This document shows, one piece after another, positions 11,268 through 20,820 of a stretch of DNA of 64,000 nt. The stretch is taken from the NCBI GenBank assembly GCA_913050115.1, contig CAJWZU010000008.1, forward strand, positions 1 to 64,000, in the 5' to 3' direction. The position numbers and the translations under genes were made by a program. Position 1 is the first letter of the stretch. The number at the start of each line of letters is the position of its first letter. Source of the stretch: an uncultured Cellvibrionales bacterium (GTDB taxonomy: Bacteria > Pseudomonadota > Gammaproteobacteria > Pseudomonadales > Cellvibrionaceae). Under the pieces are notes generated by a model. The model had not been told where the DNA came from, made no database searches, and saw only the letters and a program-made list of their open reading frames with translations.

Positions 11268-12350
11268 TTAACGTAATTTTAAAGTGGCCAGACCAAATAG
11301 CACCAGCATCACAGTGATAATCCAAAAACGTACAATCACGCGTGGCTCAGGCCATCCTTTCAATTCAAAATGATGATGAATAGGCGCCATGCGAAAAATT
11401 CGACGTTTGGTCATCTTGTACGAGGCCACCTGCAGTATGACGGAGACCGTTTCCATAACGAAAATCCCGCCCATAATAAAAAAGACAATCTCATGACGCA
11501 CTATCACGGCGATAATACCCAGCGCTGCACCTAAAGCTAGCGCGCCCACGTCACCCATAAAAACTTGAGCAGGATAGGTGTTAAACCAGAGAAAACCCAG
11601 CCCAGCGCCAGCCAAGGCACCACAAAAAATTACCAGCTCGCCAGCACCTGCTACATAAGGAATATGCAGATAATTGGCAAAATGTACGTTGCCAGCCAAG
11701 TAGGCAATAATGCCCAATGCCGAACCGACCATCACAGTAGGCATAATAGCCAGACCATCGAGGCCGTCTGTTAAATTAACCGCGTTACTAGAACCCACTA
11801 CCACAAAGTAGGTCAGCACAATAAAAGCAGGCCCAAGATCTAGCGCGACGCTCTTAAAAAACGGAATAATAAGCTGAGTTTCTGCCGGACTAGTCTGGGT
11901 ATAATACAAAAATAAGGCAGCACCAAGACCACCCACTGACTGCCAGAAATACTTCCACTTAGCAGGCAATCCGCGCGAATTTTTTTCCACTACTTTACGG
12001 TAATCATCAACCCAACCTATAGCGCCAAACACGGCCGTAACAACCAATACCACCCAAACATAACGATTACTTAAATCTGACCAGAGCAGTGAGCTAATAA
12101 AAATGGAGGCCAAAATCAAAGTGCCACCCATAGTAGGTGTACCGGTTTTACTTAAGTGCGACTGGGGGCCGTCATCGCGCACAACTTGACCCACTTGCAA
12201 ATTATTTAGCTTGCGGATCATCCATGGCCCCAGCAATAGCGATATAGCCATGGCAGTCATGACACCGAGAATGCCACGCACAGATAAGTACTGAAAAACA
12301 GCGAAGGCACTGTATTGCTGCTGAAGATTTTCTGCTAACCAAAATAACAT
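11268..12350 (-). CDS. mraY: Phospho-MurNAc-pentapeptide transferase MraY
   Basis: Integral membrane enzyme that joins UDP-MurNAc-pentapeptide to undecaprenyl phosphate, giving lipid I. 360 residues and about ten membrane helices. Catalytic and signature segments are visible: [16 protein letters not shown] (Asp-Asp pair), [30 protein letters not shown] and the [17 protein letters not shown] cytosolic loop. The start codon shares one nucleotide with the end of murF. Confidence 0.97.
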   Translation of the reverse strand: MLFWLAENLQQQYSAFAVFQYLSVRGILGVMTAMAISLLLGPWMIRKLNNLQVGQVVRDDGPQSHLSKTGTPTMGGTLILASIFISSLLWSDLSNRYVWVVLVVTAVFGAIGWVDDYRKVVEKNSRGLPAKWKYFWQSVGGLGAALFLYYTQTSPAETQLIIPFFKSVALDLGPAFIVLTYFVVVGSSNAVNLTDGLDGLAIMPTVMVGSALGIIAYLAGNVHFANYLHIPYVAGAGELVIFCGALAGAGLGFLWFNTYPAQVFMGDVGALALGAALGIIAVIVRHEIVFFIMGGIFVMETVSVILQVASYKMTKRRIFRMAPIHHHFELKGWPEPRVIVRFWIITVMLVLFGLATLKLR

Positions 12351-13720
12351 TATGCTTGCGCTCCACTATTATTACTCGTCAATGCCTGCGCAACTTTTTC
12401 CATATGGGCACTGCGAGAACCTTTGATGACTATTACCGTCTCGTCTGTGACGATTGATTTAAGATGTTTAATTAATTCTGACTGCTGCCCGAAAGACTGA
12501 GCGAATGAACCAAAACTCTTGGCCGCTAAAGCCGACAATATACCAACACTGTAAAGTGAATAAAAACCTGCTGAATGTGCATAATCACCCACACTGGCAT
12601 GTGCCAATTTAGCCTCAGAGCCTAACTCAGCCATATCGCCCAGCACTAAAATTTTATTGCCATGAATATTTTTCACTGCATCAATGGCCGCACAAACAGA
12701 ACCAGGGTTAGCGTTATAACTGTCGTCAATGACGGTACAATTATTGATACCTCGAACAATATTTAAGCGGCCATTAACCGCTTTAAACTGTTCAAGACCT
12801 TTAGCAATATGTTCTAAAGTCGCACCAACGGCTACAGCACAGCAAGTCGCAGCTAAAGCATTGGCTAAATTATGCTGACCGATAACATTGAGCTGAATAT
12901 CGCACCGAGCACCGGCTACACAAAGCGTAAAATGAGTACCCCGAGCCTGCGTTTGAATATTATCAGCATGTACGCAGGCACTCTGATCGAACAAACTAAA
13001 GGTCAGGTGATTTTTTGTCGGCAGCTCGCACATCATGTCATTGGCATAACGATCATCGAGATTAATCACCGCCACACCATCGTCACTTAAACTCTGATAT
13101 ATTTCGGCTTTAGCGCGGGCAATAGCATCGACGGAACCAAAGCCCTCCACATGTGCAGGCATAATATTATTGACCAGCGCCACATTCGGCTGAGCCAGCT
13201 GGGTTAAATATTCAATTTCACCCCCGCTACTAGCACCCATCTCAATCACGGAAAAATCATCATCTGCTGACAATTGCAATAGCGTCAGCGGCACACCTAT
13301 GTGATTATTAAAATTGCCAGCCGTAGCGTGAATTTTACCGCAGCGAGATAAAATCGCTGCCAACATTTCTTTCACTGTGGTTTTACCGCAACTCCCGGTA
13401 ATAGCAATTAATGGTCCGCTAAACTGCTCTCGTACCAACTTTGAGATGTCTCCGAGCGCACGCGTTGTATTGGCAACCATTAGCTGAGGAATTGTAATAT
13501 CGCTGCACGGACTATCCACCACTACTGCACAGGCTCCAGACGCTTGCGCCTGGTTTAAAAAATTATGCCCATCGAAATTATCGCCGCGCAGCGCAACAAA
13601 TAGCGAGCCCGACTTGATCGCTCTAGAATCGGTACTAACACAGTCAAAATTCACGCTATTGCCGACTAAACGAGCGCCAAGACATATTGCGACATGCTGT
13701 AAAGATAACGGAGCAATCAT
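12350..13720 (-). CDS. murF: UDP-MurNAc-tripeptide--D-alanyl-D-alanine ligase MurF
   Basis: Adds the D-Ala-D-Ala made by Ddl to the UDP-MurNAc tripeptide. 456 residues. The ATP loop [12 protein letters not shown] sits at residues 107-118; [36 protein letters not shown] and [12 protein letters not shown] are the typical central and C-terminal motifs. It overlaps murE by 4 nt and mraY by 1 nt, consistent with coupled translation in one long transcript. Confidence 0.97.
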   Translation of the reverse strand: MIAPLSLQHVAICLGARLVGNSVNFDCVSTDSRAIKSGSLFVALRGDNFDGHNFLNQAQASGACAVVVDSPCSDITIPQLMVANTTRALGDISKLVREQFSGPLIAITGSCGKTTVKEMLAAILSRCGKIHATAGNFNNHIGVPLTLLQLSADDDFSVIEMGASSGGEIEYLTQLAQPNVALVNNIMPAHVEGFGSVDAIARAKAEIYQSLSDDGVAVINLDDRYANDMMCELPTKNHLTFSLFDQSACVHADNIQTQARGTHFTLCVAGARCDIQLNVIGQHNLANALAATCCAVAVGATLEHIAKGLEQFKAVNGRLNIVRGINNCTVIDDSYNANPGSVCAAIDAVKNIHGNKILVLGDMAELGSEAKLAHASVGDYAHSAGFYSLYSVGILSALAAKSFGSFAQSFGQQSELIKHLKSIVTDETVIVIKGSRSAHMEKVAQALTSNNSGAQA

Positions 13721-15261
13721 TTTGTCGCCTCCAGTAAGTTTGCCGCGCGATTTCGTACAGCAATTTCCGCCTGTTCAACATCACTAAATGCAATGCTATG
13801 TTCGGCAAAAATTTGCTCGCACTCATGTCCTTTGCCGGCAATCAAAACAGTATCTCCAGGGCTCGCCTGCGCTATGGCAAACTTTATTGCCTGTTCTCTA
13901 TTTGTTTGTAGATGCACCGATTTAGCGCCCCGCATTCCTGCGGCAATTGCTGCGATTATCATCTCAGGATTTTCGCTGCGAGGGTTATCACTAGTCAGCA
14001 CCACTATATCTGCCAATGCCGCCGCAATTTTCCCCATCGGAGCGCGTTTGAACGAGTCGCGATCACCACCGCAACCAAAAACACAAATCAGCTTATTGTT
14101 GCTTAATGGACGCAAAGCCTGCAGAGCATTTTCCAACGCATCGGGGGTGTGCGCGAAATCGACAACCACGCTAATATCCTGCTCTGACGAGACAGTAATA
14201 CTTTGCATACGCCCCGCCACTGGTTGCAATTGAGCAACAAGGGCTAATACTTCAGTTAATTTCAGACCCTGCTGACAAGTCGCTGCTATAACAGCCAATA
14301 AGTTGGAAAGGTTAAAGCGTCCCAACAGCGATGACTGTAATTCCCCATCGCCCCAAGGTGTATGCAGTTGAGCTCGCACACCTTGAGCGCTGAATATTGC
14401 GTTTGTGGTAAATACATCGGCGGCATTATTCTCGAGCGAATAAGTAATCACCGTCGCCGCTCGTACTTTAATGCACTTTGCTAATTCACAGCCAAACTCA
14501 TCATCGATATTCACGATGGATGCGCGCAAACCTTCAAATTCAAATAAACGCGCCTTGGCCGCCGCATAACTTTTCATATCGCCATGATAATCGAGATGGT
14601 CATGGCTCAGATTGGTCAATATTGCGCAGTCAAAAGTCAGCGCGGCGACACGCCCCTGCGCCAATGCATGAGAAGACACTTCAATTGAAACTAGCTCAGA
14701 GCCAGCCTGCCGCAACTGCTGAAGCAAGCACTGAGTCGTGATGGCATCGGGCGTTGTAAAACCTGTTTTGGCCAGTAGAGGCTGCTCGCTATTGGCCGCC
14801 CATACACCCGCACCCAAAGTTCCGATTACACCGACATTTTTTCCGGCCAGAGCAAATGTCTGCGCCAAGAGCTGACCACAAGTGGTCTTACCATTGGTCC
14901 CGGTAATGGCAATTAAAGGTAACCGTGCAGAAGGACTTTGGTACAAACGGCCGGCGATGGCACTAATTTCCAACGCTAACCGCGGTATACCAATTCGCGC
15001 GACCCCATCATGACTAACGCTGTTAATTGGGGCCTCAAAGATAATAGCCGCGGCACCGGCAGCAATCGCAGCATCAATAAATTGATGCCCACTTTGGTCA
15101 CTATCACCCCAGGCATTTAATGCAACAAATACATCGCCCTCTGCCACTTTACGACTATCGAGCTGCAGGTTATTCACCGGCAACCGCGCACAGGTCAACG
15201 GCAGCGCCACTGTGGGGAGCAGCCGTTCTAAAGTCATACTGTCTGGCATTGGACGTATCAT
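13717..15261 (-). CDS. murE: UDP-MurNAc-dipeptide--meso-diaminopimelate ligase MurE
   Basis: Adds the third stem residue to UDP-MurNAc-L-Ala-D-Glu. The 514-residue protein has the GTNGKTT ATP loop at residues 121-127, SIEVSSHALAQGRV, the SHDHLDYHG segment, VVDFAHTPDALE and a C-terminal TSDNPRSENP motif. DNPR is the meso-DAP specificity signature, so the cell is predicted to have DAP-type peptidoglycan. It overlaps ftsI by 4 nt. Confidence 0.97.
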   Translation of the reverse strand: MIRPMPDSMTLERLLPTVALPLTCARLPVNNLQLDSRKVAEGDVFVALNAWGDSDQSGHQFIDAAIAAGAAAIIFEAPINSVSHDGVARIGIPRLALEISAIAGRLYQSPSARLPLIAITGTNGKTTCGQLLAQTFALAGKNVGVIGTLGAGVWAANSEQPLLAKTGFTTPDAITTQCLLQQLRQAGSELVSIEVSSHALAQGRVAALTFDCAILTNLSHDHLDYHGDMKSYAAAKARLFEFEGLRASIVNIDDEFGCELAKCIKVRAATVITYSLENNAADVFTTNAIFSAQGVRAQLHTPWGDGELQSSLLGRFNLSNLLAVIAATCQQGLKLTEVLALVAQLQPVAGRMQSITVSSEQDISVVVDFAHTPDALENALQALRPLSNNKLICVFGCGGDRDSFKRAPMGKIAAALADIVVLTSDNPRSENPEMIIAAIAAGMRGAKSVHLQTNREQAIKFAIAQASPGDTVLIAGKGHECEQIFAEHSIAFSDVEQAEIAVRNRAANLLEATK

Positions 15262-17042
15262 CCAGCGCTCTCACTCGCCCGCGTTTTATGCTTGCTGGAA
15301 CTCAGCCGAAAACTGTCTTTACGCGGCGGCTCTTGCAATAACCTTAGCGCACCGGCTGCAACTTTTGAAAAAATTGGCGCTGCCACCAGACCTCCGTAAT
15401 ACTGACCTCGACTGGGCTCATTAACCACTATGGCCATGGCAATGCGCGGATTATCTGCTGGAGCCAGTCCGGCAAAAATCGATGAATAGCGATTTTCATC
15501 GTAACCGTTAGAGCCCACTAGGTGCACTGTTCCGGTCTTTCCCGCCACACTATAATTAGGTAAAGCGGCCAGTGTTCCTGTGCCACCTTTTTGCACCACG
15601 GTTTGTAGCATGGCAATAGTCTGCCGAGCAATACGCTCATCAACTACGCGCTCAGACAGTGCTAACTGGTCTAATTTCAACAGTGATATCGGATACCGAT
15701 CACCGCCAGAGGCAATCACACTGTAGGCTTGAGCCAACTGCAAGGTGGTAGCTGTCATGCCATAGCCAAAAGAAAAAGTCGCCCTCACAATTGGCTGCCA
15801 TTTTCTATAAGTCGGCAAATTTCCCACTCTTTCGCCTGGAAAACCACTGCCGGTCGATTGCCCCAAGCCCATACGAAAGTACATATTTCGAATCGCTTCA
15901 GGCTCTATCTTCAGAGCGATTTTAGTCATGCCCACCTGACTCGATTTCGTTATTACTTTAGTGACATCGATTAGACCGTAATTCTTATAATCTTTGAGTG
16001 TTTTCTTACCGACTTTAATGTAGCCAGGGGCGGTATTAATTTCTGTTCCTGGCGAATATTTACCCGACTCCAATGCCGCCATAACGGCGAGCGCTTTCAT
16101 TGGCGAACCAGGTTCAAATTCATCGGTCACGGCACGATTGCGCGTTGCAGCACTACTTATACGGCGACGATCATTAGGGTTATATGATGGCTGATTAGCC
16201 ATTGCCAAAACTTCTCCGGTCTGCACATCCAGCATTACCAGTGAACCCGACTTAGCATCATGCGCTTTGACAGCCGCTTTTAATTCATGATGCGCTATAT
16301 GCTGCAGGCGCAGATCTAAACTCAAACGTAAATCCTGACCTGGCTGCGCGACACTAATCTGGCCGTAATCTTTAGCAATACGGCCTTTCAAATCTTTCAA
16401 TACCCGTTTAGCGCCCTCCTGACCTTTGAGGTGATTGTTATAGGCCAGCTCCATACCCTCTTGACCGGCATCATCAATATCCGTAAAACCAACCACGTGA
16501 GCAGCGACCTCACCGGCGGGATAATAGCGTTTATATTCACGCTTGCCATAAACTCCGGGGATTTTTAAGGCCAGTACCATAGCCGCATCTTGCGGCGGCA
16601 TGTGGCGCTGTAAATAAACAAATTCTTTAGCTCGATAACGCTGTAATTTTTCAATCAAGTCTTGCTTACTGACTTGCAGCGACCGAGCCAGTTCGCCCCA
16701 ACTCTCGGGAGACAACGCCAAGAGTTTGGGATTGGCATATAGCGTTGTAACTTCTGTGCTTACCGCCAGTGGTTCGCCGTTGCGATCAGTAATAACACCG
16801 CGATAAGCCGCAACAGACTCAACCCTCAACGAGCGCGCCTGACCCTGACCCTGCAAGAAAATATGACCCTGCTGTGCCTCAGTACCGGCGGGCAGAACTT
16901 GCAACACTAACACTCGCCAAATAAGCGCCACCACCAGCAACAACAGAACAACAACAGCAGCACCAAAACGCCAACGTGAGACACAGGCAGGCATAGCACT
17001 TGCGTGCACAACCGATACCTTGTTTGCCCCAACTTTAGTCAT
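15258..17042 (-). CDS. ftsI: Septal peptidoglycan transpeptidase FtsI (PBP3)
   Basis: Class B penicillin-binding protein, partner of FtsW. The 594-residue product has one N-terminal membrane helix (about residues 27-50), the YRGVITDRNGEPLAVS pedestal motif and a transpeptidase domain. Active-site motifs are S313-P-M-K316 and K502-T-G504. The second motif, normally SxN, reads S367-S-Q369 here, an Asn-to-Gln change in a residue that usually shapes the acylation site (see findings). Its neighbours are ftsL 12 bp upstream and murE overlapping downstream. Confidence 0.96.
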   Translation of the reverse strand: MTKVGANKVSVVHASAMPACVSRWRFGAAVVVLLLLVVALIWRVLVLQVLPAGTEAQQGHIFLQGQGQARSLRVESVAAYRGVITDRNGEPLAVSTEVTTLYANPKLLALSPESWGELARSLQVSKQDLIEKLQRYRAKEFVYLQRHMPPQDAAMVLALKIPGVYGKREYKRYYPAGEVAAHVVGFTDIDDAGQEGMELAYNNHLKGQEGAKRVLKDLKGRIAKDYGQISVAQPGQDLRLSLDLRLQHIAHHELKAAVKAHDAKSGSLVMLDVQTGEVLAMANQPSYNPNDRRRISSAATRNRAVTDEFEPGSPMKALAVMAALESGKYSPGTEINTAPGYIKVGKKTLKDYKNYGLIDVTKVITKSSQVGMTKIALKIEPEAIRNMYFRMGLGQSTGSGFPGERVGNLPTYRKWQPIVRATFSFGYGMTATTLQLAQAYSVIASGGDRYPISLLKLDQLALSERVVDERIARQTIAMLQTVVQKGGTGTLAALPNYSVAGKTGTVHLVGSNGYDENRYSSIFAGLAPADNPRIAMAIVVNEPSRGQYYGGLVAAPIFSKVAAGALRLLQEPPRKDSFRLSSSKHKTRASESAG

Positions 17043-17054
17043 GTATATCTTGGC

Positions 17055-17345
17055 CTAATTTCTATCGTCGATAATTAATGTTATCTGCTCATCACTCGGC
17101 ACCTGCATCTGCAAGCTTTCGACCGCGATTGCTTCTATGCGTTTATAAGAGCCCCAAGTGCTTTGCTCTAACAAAAAACGACCCCATTCAACTCTTAAAT
17201 TACTGGCTTCGCGCTGCAACTGCGCCAACTCATTAACCTGACTACGCACTTGATAAGTGCTTAACACTACGGCAAAACTTGACAATACCACCGCCGCCCA
17301 CAGCGCAAAAACCATCAAAAAAACTAGCGGGCTGAGCCTATGCAT
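17055..17345 (-). CDS. ftsL: Cell division protein FtsL
   Basis: Small bitopic divisome protein that forms a coiled-coil complex with FtsB and activates FtsWI. The 96-residue product has a short N-tail, one membrane helix (about residues 5-28) and a periplasmic heptad-like stretch running to the C-terminus (QVRSQVNELAQLQREASNLR). Primary sequence is weakly conserved; the call rests on size, topology and the fixed place between rsmH (1 bp away) and ftsI. Confidence 0.93.
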   Translation of the reverse strand: MHRLSPLVFLMVFALWAAVVLSSFAVVLSTYQVRSQVNELAQLQREASNLRVEWGRFLLEQSTWGSYKRIEAIAVESLQMQVPSDEQITLIIDDRN

Positions 17346-17346
17346 T

Positions 17347-18288
17347 TTATTTTAGTTTGCGCGCCACGCGCATAATGGCGCTGCGTGAGCGAACATTTTC
17401 ATCGATCTCGTCACTACTGGCACGCTGTGCTTTGCAGATATTTTTCAATCGTTTATTCAACATGTCGTCAGTAATCGGCAAACCCTTAGGCAGGGTATCG
17501 CCTTTTTCGTGATGCTTGATAAAACGCTTAACAATACGATCTTCAAGCGAGTGGAAACTAATTACCACTAGCCGCCCATCGACCGCCAGCATTTCCAACG
17601 CTTGTTCCAGCGCCGCTTCTAGATCACCCAGCTCGTTATTTACACAAATACGAACAGCCTGAAAAACTCGAGTTGCTGGGTTCTTGTTTTTTTCCCAAGC
17701 AGGGTTAGCCTCAGCCACCACTTTTGCAAAATCCAGTGTGCGCTCGAAAAGCTGCTCTTCTCGACGCTCAACAATTGCGGTAGCAATGCGCTTGGCAAAT
17801 CGCTCTTCGCCGTAATCCCTAAAAACGCGAATCATCTCCGTTACATCAACGGTGTTAATCCACTCTGCAGCACTTACCCCTTTAGAGGTGTCCATGCGCA
17901 TATCAAGCGGACCATCGTTCATGAAGCTAAAACCACGCTCAGCTTGATCCAACTGAGGAGATGACACCCCTAAATCCAACAGTATGCCACTGAGCTTGCC
18001 CTGCCAGTTGCGAGCAACACACAGCTCCTCTAACTTAGCAAAAGAGGTGCGCGCGATTTCAAACCGCGACTCATCGGCGAACAACTCATTCGCCGCGACA
18101 ATTGCCTGCTCATCTTTATCGATGGCCAGCAGCTGGCCCTGCTCGCTCAAACTCTTCACAATCAAACTACTGTGCCCACCGCGACCAAAAGTGCCATCGA
18201 TGTAACGGCCGCCCGCGTCTACCACTAAGGCATCGACCGCCTCCTGTAGCAATACAGTGAAATGTAGGTCGCTATTTGGGGATGACAT
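17347..18288 (-). CDS. rsmH: 16S rRNA m4C1402 methyltransferase RsmH (MraW)
   Basis: SAM-dependent N4-methylation of C1402 in the ribosomal decoding centre. 313 residues. The N-terminal [13 protein letters not shown] and [15 protein letters not shown] (SAM loop), the [11 protein letters not shown] and [17 protein letters not shown] segments and the C-terminal [27 protein letters not shown] are family-diagnostic. It is the second gene of the dcw operon, 20 bp after mraZ. Confidence 0.97.
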   Translation of the reverse strand: MSSPNSDLHFTVLLQEAVDALVVDAGGRYIDGTFGRGGHSSLIVKSLSEQGQLLAIDKDEQAIVAANELFADESRFEIARTSFAKLEELCVARNWQGKLSGILLDLGVSSPQLDQAERGFSFMNDGPLDMRMDTSKGVSAAEWINTVDVTEMIRVFRDYGEERFAKRIATAIVERREEQLFERTLDFAKVVAEANPAWEKNKNPATRVFQAVRICVNNELGDLEAALEQALEMLAVDGRLVVISFHSLEDRIVKRFIKHHEKGDTLPKGLPITDDMLNKRLKNICKAQRASSDEIDENVRSRSAIMRVARKLK

Positions 18289-18308
18289 ATTTTTCTCAAC
18301 TTAAAAAA

Positions 18309-18761
18309 CTAGAACGACAAATCCTGCAGATGTGCAGGTAACTCTTCCACTACGGATGCCTGCATCTGGTTATTCCAGCGCTCTTCGCTCCAAAGCTCGT
18401 ATTTATTACCAACGCCGATCAGCATTAATTTTTTCTCCAACCCTGCAAATACGCGCAGAGTCGGCGGCAGCAATAAGCGGCCATTCGCATCAAGGTCAAG
18501 CTCGGCAGCGTGACCAATCATTCTGCGCTGAATGTGCCGCGCCGCTTTATTAGTATTGGGCAATGCCAACAACTTAGGTAACTGCTCCTGCCACTCGCCC
18601 TCGGGGTAGACTAATAGACAATCATCTTCGTGATGCGCGGTTACCACCAAACGCCCACCGCAACACTCAGCCAGCAACTCACGCTGACGAGCGGGGACGG
18701 CCATGCGGCCTTTGACGTCCATATTAATGGCGTAACTACCGGTGTACACGAGTGTTGGCAA
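18309..18761 (-). CDS. mraZ: Transcriptional regulator MraZ
   Basis: DNA-binding repressor of the dcw operon with two AbrB-like swapped-hairpin domains. The 150-residue protein shows both DxxxR-type motifs: MDVKGRMAVPAR near residue 14-25 and LDANGRLLLPP near residue 92-102. It is the first gene of the operon, with four candidate MraZ boxes in its own 5' leader at 18838-18871, so autorepression is likely by analogy with E. coli. Confidence 0.96.
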   Translation of the reverse strand: MPTLVYTGSYAINMDVKGRMAVPARQRELLAECCGGRLVVTAHHEDDCLLVYPEGEWQEQLPKLLALPNTNKAARHIQRRMIGHAAELDLDANGRLLLPPTLRVFAGLEKKLMLIGVGNKYELWSEERWNNQMQASVVEELPAHLQDLSF

Positions 18762-18837
18762 TCCCTGTTAGCATCATTCTATGCAGACTTAGCCTTTTCT
18801 GCCTCAGCCTCCAAAACCTGCCTTGGAGACCAAAAAA

Positions 18838-18871
18838 CCACAAAAAACCACTTTTACCCACTTTCTTCCAC
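18838..18871 (-). promoter_or_regulatory. MraZ operator: four GTGG boxes at 10-bp spacing
   Basis: On the minus strand GTGG occurs at 18871-18868, 18861-18858 (as GTGGG), 18851-18848 and 18841-18838, that is at exact helical-turn spacing. MraZ of E. coli binds tandem TGGG-type boxes spaced by one helical turn just after the mra promoter. The boxes here lie directly downstream of the predicted -10, so they cover the start site and early leader. The repeat pattern is visible; MraZ binding is inferred from family knowledge and position. Confidence 0.75.
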
Positions 18872-18873
18872 AC

Positions 18874-18901
18874 ACTATAAATTGACACACTGCAAAGTCA
18901 A
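18874..18901 (-). promoter_or_regulatory. dcw operon promoter (Pmra), sigma-70 type
   Basis: Minus-strand TTGACT (18901-18896) and TATAGT (18879-18874) are separated by 16 bp, close to consensus. Transcription would begin near 18867, about 105 nt before the mraZ ATG, inside the MraZ box array. This is the best promoter-like sequence upstream of the cluster. Confidence 0.7.
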
Positions 18902-19235
18902 GCAATCAGGCAGCGATAAAGAGGCTAACTAACGCGAACATGTAGACAAACTCAAAAAACCACATAGAAACGAAGGGTAAAATAAAGAGTTTTTTTATAA
19001 AAAACAGACAGATAGGTTTAACACTTAAAGTAATACATTAAGTGTTAAACAGATTGCGAATAACAGAGGAAGTAGATATATATATAGCGAATATAGAGCG
19101 TTGAACAATGCACGAACAACATGTCAGCACATAAAACTGAGGCCGCTAACCATTAGATCAAATTATTGCAGCAAACTTTTATACCGCGCTCTATTGCCCT
19201 TAATTGTCTTTAACGCATTTAGCGTTTAAAACCCA
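18902..19235. other. Intergenic region between Pmra and the rnpB array
   Basis: AT-rich non-coding DNA. It contains the 13-bp inverted repeat at 19016-19050, an A/T palindrome next to it (T-run then A-run around 18990-19005), a short TA-alternating tract near 19077-19085, and an AACGC/GCGTT hairpin at about 19213-19227 that could lie just past the end of rnpB read-through transcripts. No gene is apparent. Confidence 0.5.
19016..19050. repeat. Perfect 13-bp inverted repeat, 9-nt loop
   Basis: GTTTAACACTTAA at 19016-19028 pairs exactly with TTAAGTGTTAAAC at 19038-19050. On the minus strand a T-rich run follows about 11 nt after the stem, so a weak terminator between rnpB read-through and the dcw operon is possible. 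The low G+C content and the offset of the T-run make an operator equally plausible. The function is not established. Confidence 0.5.
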
Positions 19236-19452
19236 TCAGAGCAGGCCTGTAAGCCATGCTCTAATGTCAAAAGCCGCCGTGAGCGCCTTATAACGTTTAA
19301 GACAAGTATTAGAGTAGGCCTGTAAGCCATGCTCTACCGTCAAAAGCCGTCGTGAACGCCTTATAACGTTTAATATAAGTATTAGAGTAGGCCTGTAAGC
19401 CATGCTCTATCGTCAAAAGCCGTCGTGAACGCCTTATAACGTTTAAATAAGT
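19236..19452 (-). repeat. Tandem array of three partial copies of the rnpB 3' end
   Basis: Three units of 73, 73 and 72 bp follow the rnpB 3' end. The landmark GGCCTGTAAGCC (plus strand) occurs at 19244, 19317 and 19390 and, in rnpB itself, at 19462. Each unit also repeats the TCGTGAAC of the rnpB 3' domain and a shared spacer AACGCCTTATAACGTTTAA. In RNA sense each copy can fold a hairpin (arms AGAGCA/TGCTCT in the most distal copy, AGAG/CTCT with one mismatch in the other two). None is followed by a T-run, so they are not classic intrinsic terminators. E. coli rnpB is likewise followed by repeats of its own end. Confidence 0.85.
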
Positions 19453-19834
<382 letters not shown>

Positions 19835-19840
19835 TTAACG

Positions 19841-19869
19841 AGAGTAACGCCACCAGCCGCAAGAGGCAA
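19841..19869 (-). promoter_or_regulatory. rnpB promoter
   Basis: Minus-strand TTGCCT (19869-19864) and TACTCT (19846-19841) are separated by 17 bp. The predicted start, 7 nt past the -10, falls at about 19834, which is where P1 pairing places the RNA 5' end. The agreement of two independent clues supports the call. Confidence 0.6.
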
Positions 19870-19900
19870 CGCTAAAAAGCCTCGTCGTCGTTTTATTTTG

Positions 19901-20752
19901 CTATTTTTTCTGTTCGAGGGCCCATTGATACAATACTTTCTTTTTTAAGCCAGTGATTTGCGCCGCCAGTGTCGAGGCCTGTTTAAGGGGTAATTCTGCC
20001 ATTAGTATCGTCATGGTGCGCTCGGCTTCGGCATCTAGGGTTGATGCGGGCTTTTTATCGGCGCCACGCAACAGCAGCACAATTTCACCGCGGCGCTGAT
20101 TGCTATCGCCGGCGACTATTTCCAGCAGCTCCTCCGCCGTACCCGACAATAGCGTCTCAAAGGTCTTGGTAATCTCCCGCGCCATCACCACCTCACGCTC
20201 GGAACCCATAACCTCAACCACATCTTGCAACGTATCAAGAATACGGTGCGGCGCCTCATAAAACACTAAGGTTCGGGTGTCGTTAGCAATATCCGCAAGA
20301 GCCGCCTGGCGGGCGCCGCGCTTGGGCGGCAAGAAACCTTCAAAGGTAAATTTATCAGAGGGCAACCCCGCCACAGACAAAGCGGCAACAAAAGCACATG
20401 CCCCGGGGATAGGCACCATCTTAAAACCGGCGTCGCGCACCGCACGCACCAATTTAAAGCCGGGGTCCGATACCAGCGGTGTACCGGCATCCGAAATAAG
20501 CGCTAAGTTTTGCCCAGCCTGCAAGCGCTCAATTAACTTCTGCACGCGACGATCATCGCTATGATCGTGATAGGCTGTAGTCGGGGTTTCTATGCGAAAG
20601 TGTTCCAGCAAACGTGAGCTATAACGAGTATCCTCACAAGCAATAAGATCAACCGATTGTAGAGTCTCCACCGCACGGGGTACCATATCCGCTAAATTAC
20701 CAATGGGTGTGGCCACCACATAAAGAACACCGCTAGACTCTGACACGAACAT
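19901..20752 (-). CDS. rsmI: 16S rRNA 2'-O-methyltransferase RsmI
   Basis: Methylates the ribose of C1402 in 16S rRNA, the same nucleotide that RsmH modifies on the base. The N-terminal LYVVATPIGNLADMVPRA, EDTRYSSRLL, ALISDAGTPLVSDPG and KFTFEGFLPPKRGAR segments are diagnostic of the tetrapyrrole-methylase fold subfamily. The reading frame is open for 11 codons further upstream, but I place the start at the ATG at 20752 because GAGAGG lies 5 nt before it and family N-termini begin there (283 residues). It is transcribed away from lpoA, as in E. coli. Confidence 0.95.
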   Translation of the reverse strand: MFVSESSGVLYVVATPIGNLADMVPRAVETLQSVDLIACEDTRYSSRLLEHFRIETPTTAYHDHSDDRRVQKLIERLQAGQNLALISDAGTPLVSDPGFKLVRAVRDAGFKMVPIPGACAFVAALSVAGLPSDKFTFEGFLPPKRGARQAALADIANDTRTLVFYEAPHRILDTLQDVVEVMGSEREVVMAREITKTFETLLSGTAEELLEIVAGDSNQRRGEIVLLLRGADKKPASTLDAEAERTMTILMAELPLKQASTLAAQITGLKKKVLYQWALEQKK

Positions 20753-20775
20753 ATACCTCTCAAATTTGCGACAAC

Positions 20776-20791
20776 GAATGAACATTCATTC
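20776..20791. promoter_or_regulatory. Short inverted repeat in the rsmI-lpoA divergent promoter region
   Basis: GAATGA and TCATTC flank a 4-bp centre (ACAT) between two divergent genes. The size and symmetry are compatible with an operator for a dimeric regulator, but 6-bp arms occur by chance often enough that this is weak. No -35/-10 could be chosen with confidence. Confidence 0.25.
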
Positions 20792-20820
20792 ATTAAATTA
20801 TTAACATCAGCGAACATACA

